Made by a program: the position numbers and the translations under genes
The notes under the pieces: generated by a model
The model's database searches: none
What the model was told of the DNA's origin: nothing
What the model saw: only the letters and a program-made list of their open reading frames with translations
Part shown: positions 7,894 to 17,333 of the stretch, one piece after another
Layout of the letters: every line of letters starts with the position of its first letter
Position numbering within the stretch: position 1 is the first letter of the stretch
Source: Treponema sp.
GTDB lineage: Bacteria; Spirochaetota; Spirochaetia; Treponematales; Treponemataceae
Length of the DNA: 64,000 nucleotides
Direction of reading: 5' to 3'
Assembly (NCBI GenBank): GCA_016293495.1
Contig: JAEDED010000002.1
Span: 1-64,000 of the forward strand

Positions 7894-8871
7894 CTAGTCT
7901 CCCAAATTAATCTTTGAAATTAATTCAATCTTATATTCGTCACTGCAGAATGCCGCTTTTGCGGCATTCAACAATAATTGCTTTTTCTGATCTGAAGTAA
8001 TTCCGTACATTTTTTCAATGTAAGAAAATTCTTTCTTCAGATTTGTGCGGCAGATTGCAGGATCATCAGTGTTGATTGTGACCTTGATTCCTTTTGAAAT
8101 AAAATCTTTCAAAGGATATTTTGTCATGTCACTGACAGCCTTTGTCTGTCTGTTGCTATTCGGACACACCTCTAAAGGAATTTCGTTCTTTGCGATATAT
8201 TCCACAAGCTCTGGATCTTCGTAAATACGAACACCGTGTCCGATTCGTTTTGCACCAAACTCGATTGCAGTCTTTACGCTTTCTGCACCGTCTGCTTCGC
8301 CTGCATGAATTGTAAAAGGAATGCCATAACTTCTGGCAAGTTCAAATTCCTTTTTAAAATCCGCTGTCTTAAAAAGAGCTTCAGCACCGGCAAGATCAAC
8401 TGCAACAACGCCTTCGTCCTTTACAAGATATTTTTTTGCAAGCTCTACTGTTTCAAGATTTTCATCCTGATTGTGATCAGAGCGCATTAAACACAAAATC
8501 AAGTTTGTATGTAAGTCAGACTGTTTAAGTCCTTCAAGAGCGGCTTCAATTACCTCTTTCTGAGTCAATCCGTTAATCTGATGAAGCTGTGGAGCAAATC
8601 TGATTTCAAGATAAATGATTCCTTCGCTCTTTGCGTTTTCTTGAACAAGTCTGACAGCTTCTGCAATTCCTTCTTTAGTCTGAAGAAGTCGCAGAGGCAG
8701 TCCGAAGCACTGAAGAAAATCGTTAAGACTTTCACAATCCTCCGGAACAGAAAGCTTTTTCAAAAGTTCATCATCATCTTTTGCAGGAAGTTCAATATTC
8801 TGCAATGCGCCAAGTTTTTTAGCGATATCAGGTGTTATTGCTCCGTCCAAATGACAATGTAAATCTATCAA
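7894..8871 (-). CDS. add: Adenosine deaminase
   Basis: This enzyme converts adenosine or deoxyadenosine to the inosine form with a zinc-bound water, in purine salvage. It has 325 residues. Zinc ligands are His5 and His7 (DLHCHLDG), His189 (TIHAGEADG) and Asp269 (INTDDP). Catalytic Glu192 and His212 (RIGHGVRI) are present, as is the VCPNSN motif. The length is typical of the bacterial family. It sits between dapA (50 bases upstream) and asd (two bases downstream), an unusual partner for diaminopimelate genes. Other amidohydrolases of the same fold, such as adenine deaminase, are less likely given the motifs. Confidence 0.9.
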   Translation of the reverse strand: MIDLHCHLDGAITPDIAKKLGALQNIELPAKDDDELLKKLSVPEDCESLNDFLQCFGLPLRLLQTKEGIAEAVRLVQENAKSEGIIYLEIRFAPQLHQINGLTQKEVIEAALEGLKQSDLHTNLILCLMRSDHNQDENLETVELAKKYLVKDEGVVAVDLAGAEALFKTADFKKEFELARSYGIPFTIHAGEADGAESVKTAIEFGAKRIGHGVRIYEDPELVEYIAKNEIPLEVCPNSNRQTKAVSDMTKYPLKDFISKGIKVTINTDDPAICRTNLKKEFSYIEKMYGITSDQKKQLLLNAAKAAFCSDEYKIELISKINLGD

Positions 8872-8921
8872 AGCTTTCTCCGTTTTATAAAGATGACTTT
8901 ACTGACAATGGAAAACCATCA

Positions 8922-9836
8922 TTAGATGTTGCAGTCATCCATTGCTTTTTCAATTGTCTTTTTAGCATTGTCTGTAACTTCAACAAGTGGAAGTCTTACA
9001 GTTCCAGCAGGAAGTCCCTTGTAGTTCATTGCATACTTGATTGAAGCTGGGTTTCCGTCACAGAACTCTGCCTTGAACATTGGTGCAAGACCATAGTGGT
9101 ATTCACGGCACTTAGCAAAGTCACCTTTAAGACCAGCATCAACAAGTTCTACCATGCGTGCCGGACAGAGGTTTGAAAGAACAGAAATAACTCCGTCTCC
9201 ACCTGCTGCAAGCAATGGAAGTGTAAGTCCGTCATCTCCGCTCAATACTGCAAAGTCCGGCTTCTTATTCTTGATTGCTGCGATAACATCCATCATCTGT
9301 GAAATTTCACCACTTGCTTCTTTTACACCTGCAATGTTAGGAAGCTGTGCAATTCTTACAAGTACGTCTGTAGGAATGTTTACACCAGTTCTTCCTTTGA
9401 TGTTGTATACGATGATAGGAAGTCCAACTTTTGAAACTGCTTCAAAGTGACGGAAGATACCTTCTTTTGAAGGCTTGTTGTAATATGGTGTTACAACGAG
9501 AGCGTAGTCAGCGCCTACTTTCTTTGCACGTTCAACGTATTCAACTGCATCTTTTGTGTTATTTGAGCCGGCACCAAGGATGATAGGAATTTCTTTTCCT
9601 GTTGCTTCTCTGAATGCCTTTACTTCTTCCATTACGATCTGAATAAGTGTATCTTCTTCAGAACCTGCATCTTCTTCGAGAGTTGGGGTTTCAGCTGTTG
9701 TTCCGAGAGGAACTAATCCTGTAACTCCACTTTCAAGCTGAAATTTGACATTTTTTCTGAATCCTTCGTAATCAACTGATCCATCTGAAAACATTGGAGT
9801 GATAAGTGCTGTAAATGTTCCTCTTAATTTATTCAT
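8922..9836 (-). CDS. dapA: 4-hydroxy-tetrahydrodipicolinate synthase
   Basis: This enzyme condenses aspartate semialdehyde with pyruvate in the first committed step to diaminopimelate and lysine. It has 304 residues from MNKLRGTFTALITPM. That ATG at 9836 has AAGGGGAA just upstream, whereas an in-frame start 23 codons earlier lies in promoter sequence. Thr46/Thr47 (GTTAETPTL), Tyr144 (VYNIKGRT) and the Schiff-base Lys172 (GVKEASG) are in place, and Arg149 binds the substrate carboxylate. The usual YNVPGRT motif is here YNIKGRT. First gene of the dapA-add-asd operon. Confidence 0.94.
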   Translation of the reverse strand: MNKLRGTFTALITPMFSDGSVDYEGFRKNVKFQLESGVTGLVPLGTTAETPTLEEDAGSEEDTLIQIVMEEVKAFREATGKEIPIILGAGSNNTKDAVEYVERAKKVGADYALVVTPYYNKPSKEGIFRHFEAVSKVGLPIIVYNIKGRTGVNIPTDVLVRIAQLPNIAGVKEASGEISQMMDVIAAIKNKKPDFAVLSGDDGLTLPLLAAGGDGVISVLSNLCPARMVELVDAGLKGDFAKCREYHYGLAPMFKAEFCDGNPASIKYAMNYKGLPAGTVRLPLVEVTDNAKKTIEKAMDDCNI

Positions 9837-9863
9837 AATATTCCCCTTAAAAAAATTTAAGCC

Positions 9864-9879
9864 GTCTAAAATTATAGAC
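9864..9879 (-). promoter_or_regulatory. Probable dapA promoter -10 within a small inverted repeat
   Basis: A perfect TATAAT (minus strand, 9871-9876) lies 34 bases before dapA. It is covered by the inverted repeat GTCTA-N6-TAGAC, which could be an operator. The -35 region is weak. Confidence 0.35.
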
Positions 9880-10081
9880 TTTTTAAAATATACTATTTTG
9901 GACACTTTTTTTCAATATATACTAATGTTCTATAGTAGATATTAAACTATTACTTTAAGTTAAAGACTCTCCAGTTGACCGTCTTCAACTGCAAATATCT
10001 TTTATGTAAATCCCACTGCCCTTTATTTTTTGCATAAATATCATTATTATTTATAGAAATCTCATTTTAAGGAAAAAACAG

Positions 10082-11200
10082 ATGGCAGGAAGTTCATTCG
10101 GATCAAAATTTACAGTAACAACTTTTGGTGAAAGTCACGGAACAGCACTCGGCGTTGTGCTTGACGGAGTTCCTGCAGGAATTAAAATCGATGAAGGTCA
10201 GATTCAGAGCGCCTTAGACAGAAGAAGACCGGGGGTAACAACGGACGGCAAAGTAAACTCTGCTGTTACTGCAAGAAAAGAATCTGACAAAGCAGAAATC
10301 CTTTCTGGCATCTTCAACGGCTACTCTACCGGCACTCCTATTTCAATCATCATCAGAAACGAAAACCAGCACTCTTCTGATTACAACGAACTTGCCGTAA
10401 AAATGAGACCGGGACACGCAGACTTTACATTCCTTGAAAAATACGGCTTTAGAGATTATCGCGGCGGCGGACGCTCTTCTGGCCGCGAAACATGTGCAAG
10501 AGTTGCTGCAGGCGATGTTGCCCGCCAGGTTCTCCAGTCGCTCCTTCCTGATTTTAAGGCTACAGCATACACTCTCCGCGCAGCTGGCGTTCAGTGCCAG
10601 TCGATTGACCTTTCTCAGATTGAAGAAAACTCAATGCGTGCGCCTGACAATAAAACAGCAGAACTTATGAACGCAAAGGTTCAGGAATACCGTGAAAGCG
10701 GAAACAGCGTCGGCGGTATTATTGAATGTCAGGTAGAAGGTGTACCTGCAGGTATTGGCGAACCTGTATTTGACAAACTCGATGCCGTTTTAGCGCACGC
10801 TATGCTTTCAATCGGTGCAATCAAGGGAATTGAATTCGGTAAAGGTTTTGATGTTGTTGACATGACAGGCGCTGAAAACAATGACGATATGAAAATTGAA
10901 AACGGCAAGGTAGTGTTTGATACTAACAATGCCGGCGGTGTTTTAGGCGGAATGTCAAACGGAAACACAATTGTTTTCAGGCTTGCAGTTAAAGCAGTTC
11001 CAAGCATTTATACAGAACAGAATACAATCGAAGCAAAAATAAATCCTGATGTTCCTAACAATCCGAAAGACATCAAATTTGAGAACACTACTTTAAAAAT
11101 AAAAGGCCGGCACGATATCTGTCTTTGCCCGAGAATCGTACCGGTTGTAGAAGCAATGACTTATATCAGTCTCTGCGATTTGTTCCTTACAAACCGCTGA
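10082..11200 (+). CDS. aroC: Chorismate synthase
   Basis: This enzyme makes chorismate from EPSP with reduced FMN, the last shared step to aromatic amino acids and folate. It has 372 residues, the normal size. Family signatures are GESHG (residues 16-20), the DRRRPG motif near 46-51 and YRGGGRSSGRETCARVAAG near 125-143. The ATG follows AAGGAA. The gene diverges from dapA across a 245-base spacer and its last 14 bases overlap the end of the convergent gene on the other strand. Confidence 0.96.
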   Translation: MAGSSFGSKFTVTTFGESHGTALGVVLDGVPAGIKIDEGQIQSALDRRRPGVTTDGKVNSAVTARKESDKAEILSGIFNGYSTGTPISIIIRNENQHSSDYNELAVKMRPGHADFTFLEKYGFRDYRGGGRSSGRETCARVAAGDVARQVLQSLLPDFKATAYTLRAAGVQCQSIDLSQIEENSMRAPDNKTAELMNAKVQEYRESGNSVGGIIECQVEGVPAGIGEPVFDKLDAVLAHAMLSIGAIKGIEFGKGFDVVDMTGAENNDDMKIENGKVVFDTNNAGGVLGGMSNGNTIVFRLAVKAVPSIYTEQNTIEAKINPDVPNNPKDIKFENTTLKIKGRHDICLCPRIVPVVEAMTYISLCDLFLTNR

Positions 11201-13355
11201 CAGGAACAATTTCGTAATCCCCGTCCATCAGAGAATTAATCAAAAGTTCAAGCTTTGTATAAAACTCATTTTTTTCGCTGTCAGATTTAATACCTACAGT
11301 AATTGGAATAATCTGACTTTCGAGGGTTTTTCCGGCTTTAGAATCAATTGATCCATCCTCAATAGGAAAGTCAACATAACTGTAACCGGCTTCACTTCCT
11401 GCATCACGAATCATCTTATTGCTTTTATAAAATGGTGCGTGCCACAAAAGTGCAAGTTCTTTACCTGTTACGGCAAAGTATTCATCTTCAGTTCTGGCAA
11501 GTCCGCGGCGCACATATTCTTCGTTGATTTCAAAATTCTTTACAGTAAGATCTGTGCAGCTGTAGAACATTGAACCTACTTCTGCGCCGCTTGCAGAAAG
11601 TTTTTTCAATTCCCTTGGATAACGGCGAATAAACTCACCGTTAACAAAGAAAGTCGGTTTAATATCATATTTTTCGCAGACTGCAATTATTGAGTTTACG
11701 CCGTCTGCACTGTCGAGAAGGTCAAACACCAAAGCAATTTTTTTCTTAGCAGAACTTTTCTGAGCTGCCTCACGGTAAAGAGCAAATGTATTAACTTTAT
11801 CTGTAAGATGTCTTACATAAATTCCATTTTCGTATCTGACATTTTTTGCCTTTGCCTTATAGATTCTGTAATCTTCATTCTGCACATGAACCTTTTCAGG
11901 ATTTGCTGAATATGTTTTATTCCAGACATTTTTAATTTCATCGTAAGCAAAGTAATCAGAACCAGTTTCTGTCTGTGCAATAATATTTTTTGAAGTCTTA
12001 TCCCAGGTTGCATTCTTACACTGAGAAAGGAAAAGATAAGAAGTTTTTTCAAGAGGAACGCTGTAAATTCTTACAGTCTGATCTCCGCCGATACAAAGGT
12101 TCGAGGAATCTTTCCAGCAAAGGGAACTGATTTTCTCACCTTTAATTTCTGCAACACGAGACCATGGATTTACGCTGTAGATAAATGCAGATTCTCCAGA
12201 AGAGAAAGCAATGTATTTACCGTCAGAAGAAATTGCAGCATTTGAAGTTGAATCTTCAATGCTCAGAACTTTTACAATTTCATTTTTATCATTAAACAGA
12301 TAAACAGAGCTTGAAACTTTTCCGCTGTCTGCAATAAAATCTGTCCAGATTACCGGTTTTGAAAATTCAGGCCAGAGAATTTCAAACTTGTATGATCCGT
12401 CAAACATATCGTTGTAGGATTTATAGTTTAAAAGCTTTACATAATCTGTTGAATTTGAAACGTTAAGATTGTAATAAGAAACAAAATTATTATTCTTAAC
12501 CATTACCATCTGTGTAACTGCAGAATTGATTTTAAATTCCATTGAATCCGGATTGAACTTTTCAGGAAGGCGTCCGATTACTTTTCCAAGATTGTAGAAT
12601 GAAGAATAAATTCCGAGAGAAGAAAGTTCACGTTCATCAATAAGGTAAATAATATCCTGGTCTACATATGCCAGAGTTTTATTTGTACACCACTGAACAT
12701 TTGAAATTTTTCCGGTTCCGATTCTGCGGTATTTTTCTTCAAGCTGGATTCCCTTGAACATTTTTTCTGGATTACAGAAATAAATTGAATTACCCTTCTG
12801 GTATAAAAAATTTTTGCTGTCAGGACTCCATTTTACAGGAAGGCTTGTGTAGCTGTAAGAAGCTTCGCGGTCAAGAATTACATATTTTTTTGATAAAACT
12901 TCCTGGATTACAAGTTCGCCGGTTGAAGAACCTGTCTTACGCATGAATACACACCACAATCCGTCAGGGCTTGTAATGATCGGGCTTAACGAAAATGATT
13001 TTTCAGGAATGATTGCAGAACGTGCAACCCATGTAAGTTTTTCTTTATCGAAGTCGTAAAGGGCTGTTCCGTAACGGTTACGGACCTGCATGTATTTTCC
13101 GTTGTTAAGGGAACTGATATGTTCCGGGTAACAGGTAAGAATGTCGGGAATATTGCTGCTTCCAACAGAGGCTTCATCATGAAGTATATATGAAAACAGA
13201 ACTGAATAAGGCTTTATTCCAGGAACCTTCTGGGTTACCGAATAAAGCATCTTGTTGTCAGGATTTAAGTTTAAGTTGTCAAAAATTATTCCTGCAAAAC
13301 CAGAAGCCGGTAAAATCAGCATTGCCAGGAATAATGCAGAAATTATTTTTTTCAT
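11187..13355 (-). CDS. Exported protein with propeller-like N-terminal region and NodB/polysaccharide-deacetylase-like C-terminal domain
   Basis: This 722-residue protein has a signal peptide (hydrophobic core about residues 5-20, cut near SGFAG). Residues about 30-520 contain repeated strands of the type SPDGLWCVFMRK, WSPDSKNFLYQK and SSDGKYIAFSSG, like TolB/WD-type propeller blades. From about 545 the sequence follows the NodB fold (KKKIALVFDLLDSADGV, then PTFFVNGEFIRRYPREL). The metal-site motifs are altered: TFDDG is VFDLLD, and the H-S/T-x-x-x-H motif reads GSMFYSCTDL. Deacetylase activity is therefore doubtful, although the later WHAPFYKSN region is kept. Its ATG overlaps the stop of the zinc-ribbon gene (ATGA), so translation is coupled. 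It probably acts in the periplasm or at the envelope. Confidence 0.75.
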   Translation of the reverse strand: MKKIISALFLAMLILPASGFAGIIFDNLNLNPDNKMLYSVTQKVPGIKPYSVLFSYILHDEASVGSSNIPDILTCYPEHISSLNNGKYMQVRNRYGTALYDFDKEKLTWVARSAIIPEKSFSLSPIITSPDGLWCVFMRKTGSSTGELVIQEVLSKKYVILDREASYSYTSLPVKWSPDSKNFLYQKGNSIYFCNPEKMFKGIQLEEKYRRIGTGKISNVQWCTNKTLAYVDQDIIYLIDERELSSLGIYSSFYNLGKVIGRLPEKFNPDSMEFKINSAVTQMVMVKNNNFVSYYNLNVSNSTDYVKLLNYKSYNDMFDGSYKFEILWPEFSKPVIWTDFIADSGKVSSSVYLFNDKNEIVKVLSIEDSTSNAAISSDGKYIAFSSGESAFIYSVNPWSRVAEIKGEKISSLCWKDSSNLCIGGDQTVRIYSVPLEKTSYLFLSQCKNATWDKTSKNIIAQTETGSDYFAYDEIKNVWNKTYSANPEKVHVQNEDYRIYKAKAKNVRYENGIYVRHLTDKVNTFALYREAAQKSSAKKKIALVFDLLDSADGVNSIIAVCEKYDIKPTFFVNGEFIRRYPRELKKLSASGAEVGSMFYSCTDLTVKNFEINEEYVRRGLARTEDEYFAVTGKELALLWHAPFYKSNKMIRDAGSEAGYSYVDFPIEDGSIDSKAGKTLESQIIPITVGIKSDSEKNEFYTKLELLINSLMDGDYEIVPVSGL

Positions 13356-13633
13356 TTATGCATCTCCGAACACAAAACCAGCGCATCAAGTTCTTTTTCA
13401 AGCTGGTTTAATTTATCACCCATTTTTTCAATTCTTTCAAAACGGTTATTAATCTGCATTTCTTCAAGACGGTTGAAAATAAAATCCATTCTCTCCTCTT
13501 CAGATACAGTAGAAGTATTTGCAAGCTTAGAAGCCCCGCACCATGGACAGTAAACAAATTTCTTTTCAATAGATCTGCCGCATCCTGAGCAGATTGATTT
13601 TGGTGTCATTTCAGAAACCATTTCTTCCATCAT
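13352..13633 (-). CDS. Small zinc-ribbon protein with C-terminal coiled coil
   Basis: This protein has 93 residues from MMEEMVSEM; ATG codons at 13633 and 13630 both follow AGAGG. Two knuckles, CSGCGRS and CPWCGAS, form a zinc ribbon in the first half. The second half (FIFNRLEEMQINNRFERIEK, then DKLNQLEKELDALV) is a likely amphipathic helix or coiled coil. No function is recognised. The gene overlaps the start of the NodB-like gene by four bases and lies 83 bases after the M23 peptidase start-side operon end, with a terminator between them. Confidence 0.7.
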   Translation of the reverse strand: MMEEMVSEMTPKSICSGCGRSIEKKFVYCPWCGASKLANTSTVSEEERMDFIFNRLEEMQINNRFERIEKMGDKLNQLEKELDALVLCSEMHK

Positions 13634-13666
13634 AAATTCCTCTTTTATAATTATACCTTTAAACAC

Positions 13667-13696
13667 AAAAAATGTGCTATTTTAAAAGCACATTTT
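13667..13696 (-). terminator. Intrinsic terminator after the LysM-M23 gene
   Basis: AATGTGCT and AGCACATT form an eight-pair stem (13671-13678 with 13687-13694), followed on the minus strand by six T. It separates the M23 gene from the zinc-ribbon gene. Confidence 0.75.
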
Positions 13697-13716
13697 CTGC
13701 AAAGTTTTATTTTTGA

Positions 13717-14901
13717 TTATTTTATCAAAGTTAACGGATCAACAACTTTTCCGTTTTTATACACTGTAAAGTGAAGATGTGGACCTGTTGAATAGCCGGT
13801 TGAACCAACAAGACCGATTTTTGTTCCTGTTGAAACTTCCTGATTCAATTTGCAGAGTTTTTTCTGCATATGTCCGTAAAGGCTCTGGTAACCATTTCCG
13901 TGATCGATGATTGCATAATTTCCGTAAATGTTTGACCAGCCGCATGCAACTACTTTTCCGCTCAAAGCTGCGTAAATCGAAGTTCCCTGAGTAATAGCCA
14001 TATCAATACCAGGATGATACTGCTTAACTCCTGTAAACGGATCAGCTCTCCAGCCGCATCTTGAAGTCAGACGATATGAACCTGTTTTAAGAGGATTGAT
14101 GAAAGTGTCTCCCATTGCCTGGCGAAGAACATTCTTATCAAGCTTTGCACCAGGAATGAAAAGATCCTGACCAACACTCAAAGTTTCTGTATCAAGGTCA
14201 TTTACATCAAGAATATCAATAACATCGATAGAATATTTTTTTCCAATTGACTGAACAGATTCGCCGGCACATACCTTATGAATAAGACCGTCAACTGAAG
14301 GAATACGAAGTTTCTTTCCTGTATTCAAAGCGCGTACGTTATCAATCTTGTTTACGGCGATAATTGTTGAAATATTGTTAAGATTGAACTTTTTAGTAAT
14401 TCCGCTGATTGTGTCCCCTTTAACAACTGTATAATTAGTAAATGTTACAGGTTCCTTAAAGTTATACGAAATAAGTGCACCTTTAATTGAACCGTCATCT
14501 TCAACATCTGAACCAGAAGTCATGGCAAAACGTGCCATTTCTCTGTTAAGAATGTCAATTTCTGCACTTCCTTCTGTTTCAAGAACAAGAGGATTTGCGC
14601 GGCTTTCAATTTTTACAGCAAATTTGTAAATTCCTACAGGAATACAGCATAAAAATGCCGCAAAAGGAAGAATCCACCAGGTTTTTGAAGCAAAAAATGA
14701 TAATTTCTTTAATTTTAAGCTGATTTTTGTAAAATCTAATGATAAAGAAGGCAAAAAAGGCTTTTTTACGGCAACTTTTGCTGCCATCGCTCTTTTTCTT
14801 GCGCCATGCTTTTTGAGTTTCTTTGTAATTGTAGAGAAGTTTAAGTTAATACTTCTCTGCCGGTTATCAGGACGGCCACCCACGTAACTGATTATTTCCA
14901 T
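13717..14901 (-). CDS. Membrane-anchored LysM/M23 peptidoglycan endopeptidase
   Basis: This 394-residue protein has a basic cytoplasmic N-terminus and one membrane helix at about residues 74-94. Two LysM peptidoglycan-binding domains follow (about 157-200, YTVVKGDTISGITKKF; and about 207-249). The C-terminal M23 LytM domain runs from about 285 to 390. Zinc ligands are His296 and Asp300 (YHPGIDMA) and His377 in HLHF, with His344 (YGHM) and His375 also present. All catalytic residues are intact, so it is probably an active murein hydrolase rather than an EnvC-type activator. It diverges from lepB and the PBP gene, forming a cell-wall cluster. Confidence 0.9.
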   Translation of the reverse strand: MEIISYVGGRPDNRQRSINLNFSTITKKLKKHGARKRAMAAKVAVKKPFLPSLSLDFTKISLKLKKLSFFASKTWWILPFAAFLCCIPVGIYKFAVKIESRANPLVLETEGSAEIDILNREMARFAMTSGSDVEDDGSIKGALISYNFKEPVTFTNYTVVKGDTISGITKKFNLNNISTIIAVNKIDNVRALNTGKKLRIPSVDGLIHKVCAGESVQSIGKKYSIDVIDILDVNDLDTETLSVGQDLFIPGAKLDKNVLRQAMGDTFINPLKTGSYRLTSRCGWRADPFTGVKQYHPGIDMAITQGTSIYAALSGKVVACGWSNIYGNYAIIDHGNGYQSLYGHMQKKLCKLNQEVSTGTKIGLVGSTGYSTGPHLHFTVYKNGKVVDPLTLIK

Positions 14902-14946
14902 ATATACTCTATCGACAGAAACTATTTCACATATTAGAATAAAATA

Positions 14947-15453
14947 ATGAAAAAGAAATCTATGTCAGTAATATGGTGCGTTATTATCGGGCTTGTCATT
15001 GCCGCTGTTTTGAAGATATTCATCATTGAAAGACTGACAGTAGAGGGAATCAGTATGGAGCCGACACTTGGAGACAAAGAACACATTTTTGTCTGCAAAG
15101 CGGCTTATGGAATCCAGAATCCCTTCGGGGCAAGCCTTATTGTTCAGTGGGCAACTCCAAAAGAAGATGATTTAATAGTTTATTTCTATAATAACAGGCT
15201 TGTCGTAAAGCGCTGCGTTGCCGTAGAAAACGCTGCACTAGATTATTTAACCGATTCAGAGTATAGTTTAATGGTGAATCTTGATAAAAAGATCCCGCTT
15301 ACAAGTGAACAGTATTTTAAGATGAAAAACTGTCCGAAAGTTCCATCAGGCTATATTCTTGCAATCGGTGACAATTACACAGAAAGTTATGATTCACGAA
15401 ATTATGGATTTATTCCTGTTTCTAACGTTTTGGGGAAAGTTATATGCAGGTAA
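14947..15453 (+). CDS. lepB: Signal peptidase I
   Basis: This protease cuts Sec signal peptides at the periplasmic face of the inner membrane. It has 168 residues, short for the family but complete. A single N-terminal membrane helix (about 8-27) precedes the nucleophile Ser36 in GISMEPTL. The general base Lys88 is in LVVKRCVAV, and the late box GDNYTESYDSRNYGFIP is present. It is the first gene of a plus-strand operon and overlaps the PBP start by ten bases. Confidence 0.92.
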   Translation: MKKKSMSVIWCVIIGLVIAAVLKIFIIERLTVEGISMEPTLGDKEHIFVCKAAYGIQNPFGASLIVQWATPKEDDLIVYFYNNRLVVKRCVAVENAALDYLTDSEYSLMVNLDKKIPLTSEQYFKMKNCPKVPSGYILAIGDNYTESYDSRNYGFIPVSNVLGKVICR

Positions 15454-17333
15454 ACGGCTTTTTTTCTAAGGGAAGACTCATTTTTCTGGCAGTTGTTGCT
15501 GGCATTTCTATAATCGTAACCTTTGCATCTTACGCTTCACTAGCCTTCAAAGGCACACAGGTAGTTTCTTATACAAGACCGCTGATTGAACGCGGAGCTA
15601 TTGTCGACCGGAACGGAAAACCTCTCGCAGTTCAGACAAATTTCTATCATTTCGGTGTAACACCAGAAAAAATTTCTGATATCGAAACTTTTGCAAAAGA
15701 CATCTCCCCTGCCATACTTGCCGACCCTGAAGAAATTGTAACGCTCTTAACTGAAGCAAAAGAAAATCCAAAAACAAAACGCTTTATTTATATCCGCAAA
15801 AAACTCGATCAGGTTACATACGAGGAACTTCATCAAATCTGCAAGGAAAAAAAATATAACTTTGCACGCTTTGATAAAATTCCGGGACGCATCTATCCAG
15901 AAAACGAACTTGCATCCCAGCTGATCGGATATATGGGCGATGACGGAACAGGTCTTGCCGGCATTGAATATTCAATGCAGCGATACCTTTCTCCGCCGCC
16001 AGCACCAGCCGGAGAAAAACAAGATCAGGGAAAAGACATCTTCCTTACAATCGATGCAAACTTACAGTACAAGCTTGAAAAAATCGCAAAACAGGCACTT
16101 GAAGATACAGAAGCTGCAAACATCATGATTCTTGCGGCTTCTGCAAAGTCAGGTGAAATTCTTTCTTACATAAGTCTTCCTTCGATCGACCTTAACAATT
16201 ACACTTCCGGCACTTATGAACAGACAATTGACCGTCCGGCTATGACTCAATTTGAGCCTGGTTCTGTATTCAAGATTTTCAGTATTGCCGCCGCTTACGA
16301 TCAGGGACTTTTCAGACAGGATGAACTTTTCTACTGCGACAGATTATTCGAAAAAAATCTTCCATCAGGGGAGAAAGTTAAAATTACCTGTCTTTCAAAT
16401 CACGGATATTTAACAGCACGCGGAGCGCTTGAAGTTTCGTGTAATGATGTTACTGACCAGATTACTGACAGAATGGATACTGAACTGTTCCTTGCAAAAC
16501 TGCGGGGCTTCGGTTTCGGACACAGAACATCAATTGAAGTACCTGGAGAAACACCGGGTTCACTTAAAGACACAAAAGACAAATACTGGTCTGCCCGTTC
16601 TAAAATGACAATCTCAATCGGTCAGGAAGTCGGTGTTTCTGCCGTACAGATGATGGAAGCTGCTACCTACATTGCAAACGAAGGCAAAGGCGTTCAGCTT
16701 ACACTGCTTTCAAAAATTACCGACAAAGAAGGAAACATTCTTTACCAGCACGAACCTGTCTATAAGCAGCAGAATATCAAACCTGAAACTGCAAAGTACA
16801 TTTTAAGCTGTATGCAGACTGGTGCTGAAAAAGGTATCGGATGGCGTGCAAACCTAGGCGACATTACAATCGGTGTCAAAACCGGTACTGCTCAGATGGC
16901 AGATACAAAAAACGGCGGTTATTCTGATACCGACTTCCTTTCTGACTGTCTTGCCTTCTTTCCGGCAGAAGACCCTGAAATTATTCTTTACATCGTAATT
17001 CAGAAAGCCCAGGGAATTCAGTATGCAAGCCGCATCGTAGCACCTGTAATTAAAGACTCTGCCGACACAATCATTGACCATCTCGGCATGAACCGCGGCA
17101 GCGCTGCAAGTGTAGCTCACAGCGGTAAGATTTCAATTCAGGGAACTTCTCAGATCAAGATCGGAAATTCTCTGCCTGACTTTACCGGCAAATCTAAACG
17201 CGAACTTTTAAAACTTCTCGACCGCACAGATATAAACGTTAATATTCACGGTAATGGATGGGTTACAAGCCAGGAACCTGCTGCGGGAACACCGATTACG
17301 GAGAACATGAACGTTGACTTGTACCTGGAGTAA
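15444..17333 (+). CDS. Class B penicillin-binding protein (FtsI/SpoVD-like transpeptidase) with C-terminal PASTA domain
   Basis: This 629-residue transpeptidase cross-links peptidoglycan, probably at the division site. One membrane helix (about 11-32) is followed by the dimerisation region with RGAIVDRNG (50-58). The active-site triad motifs are Ser274-x-x-Lys277 (EPGSVFKIFS), Ser-Cys-Asn at 332-334 and KTG at 479-481 (GVKTGTAQ). A PASTA domain occupies about 565-629 (LPDFTGKSKRELLKLLDRT). The PASTA tail and order resemble FtsI-type proteins of spirochetes and Firmicutes. It sits between lepB and the DUF115 gene with overlaps on both sides. Confidence 0.9.
   Translation: MQVNGFFSKGRLIFLAVVAGISIIVTFASYASLAFKGTQVVSYTRPLIERGAIVDRNGKPLAVQTNFYHFGVTPEKISDIETFAKDISPAILADPEEIVTLLTEAKENPKTKRFIYIRKKLDQVTYEELHQICKEKKYNFARFDKIPGRIYPENELASQLIGYMGDDGTGLAGIEYSMQRYLSPPPAPAGEKQDQGKDIFLTIDANLQYKLEKIAKQALEDTEAANIMILAASAKSGEILSYISLPSIDLNNYTSGTYEQTIDRPAMTQFEPGSVFKIFSIAAAYDQGLFRQDELFYCDRLFEKNLPSGEKVKITCLSNHGYLTARGALEVSCNDVTDQITDRMDTELFLAKLRGFGFGHRTSIEVPGETPGSLKDTKDKYWSARSKMTISIGQEVGVSAVQMMEAATYIANEGKGVQLTLLSKITDKEGNILYQHEPVYKQQNIKPETAKYILSCMQTGAEKGIGWRANLGDITIGVKTGTAQMADTKNGGYSDTDFLSDCLAFFPAEDPEIILYIVIQKAQGIQYASRIVAPVIKDSADTIIDHLGMNRGSAASVAHSGKISIQGTSQIKIGNSLPDFTGKSKRELLKLLDRTDINVNIHGNGWVTSQEPAAGTPITENMNVDLYLE

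Noticed and set aside
9837..9905. Earlier in-frame start for dapA (and similar upstream extensions of cstA, pckG and the permease at 30064)
   Set aside because: Each extension lies in promoter or leader sequence, while an internal ATG with a good ribosome site matches the known family N-terminus.
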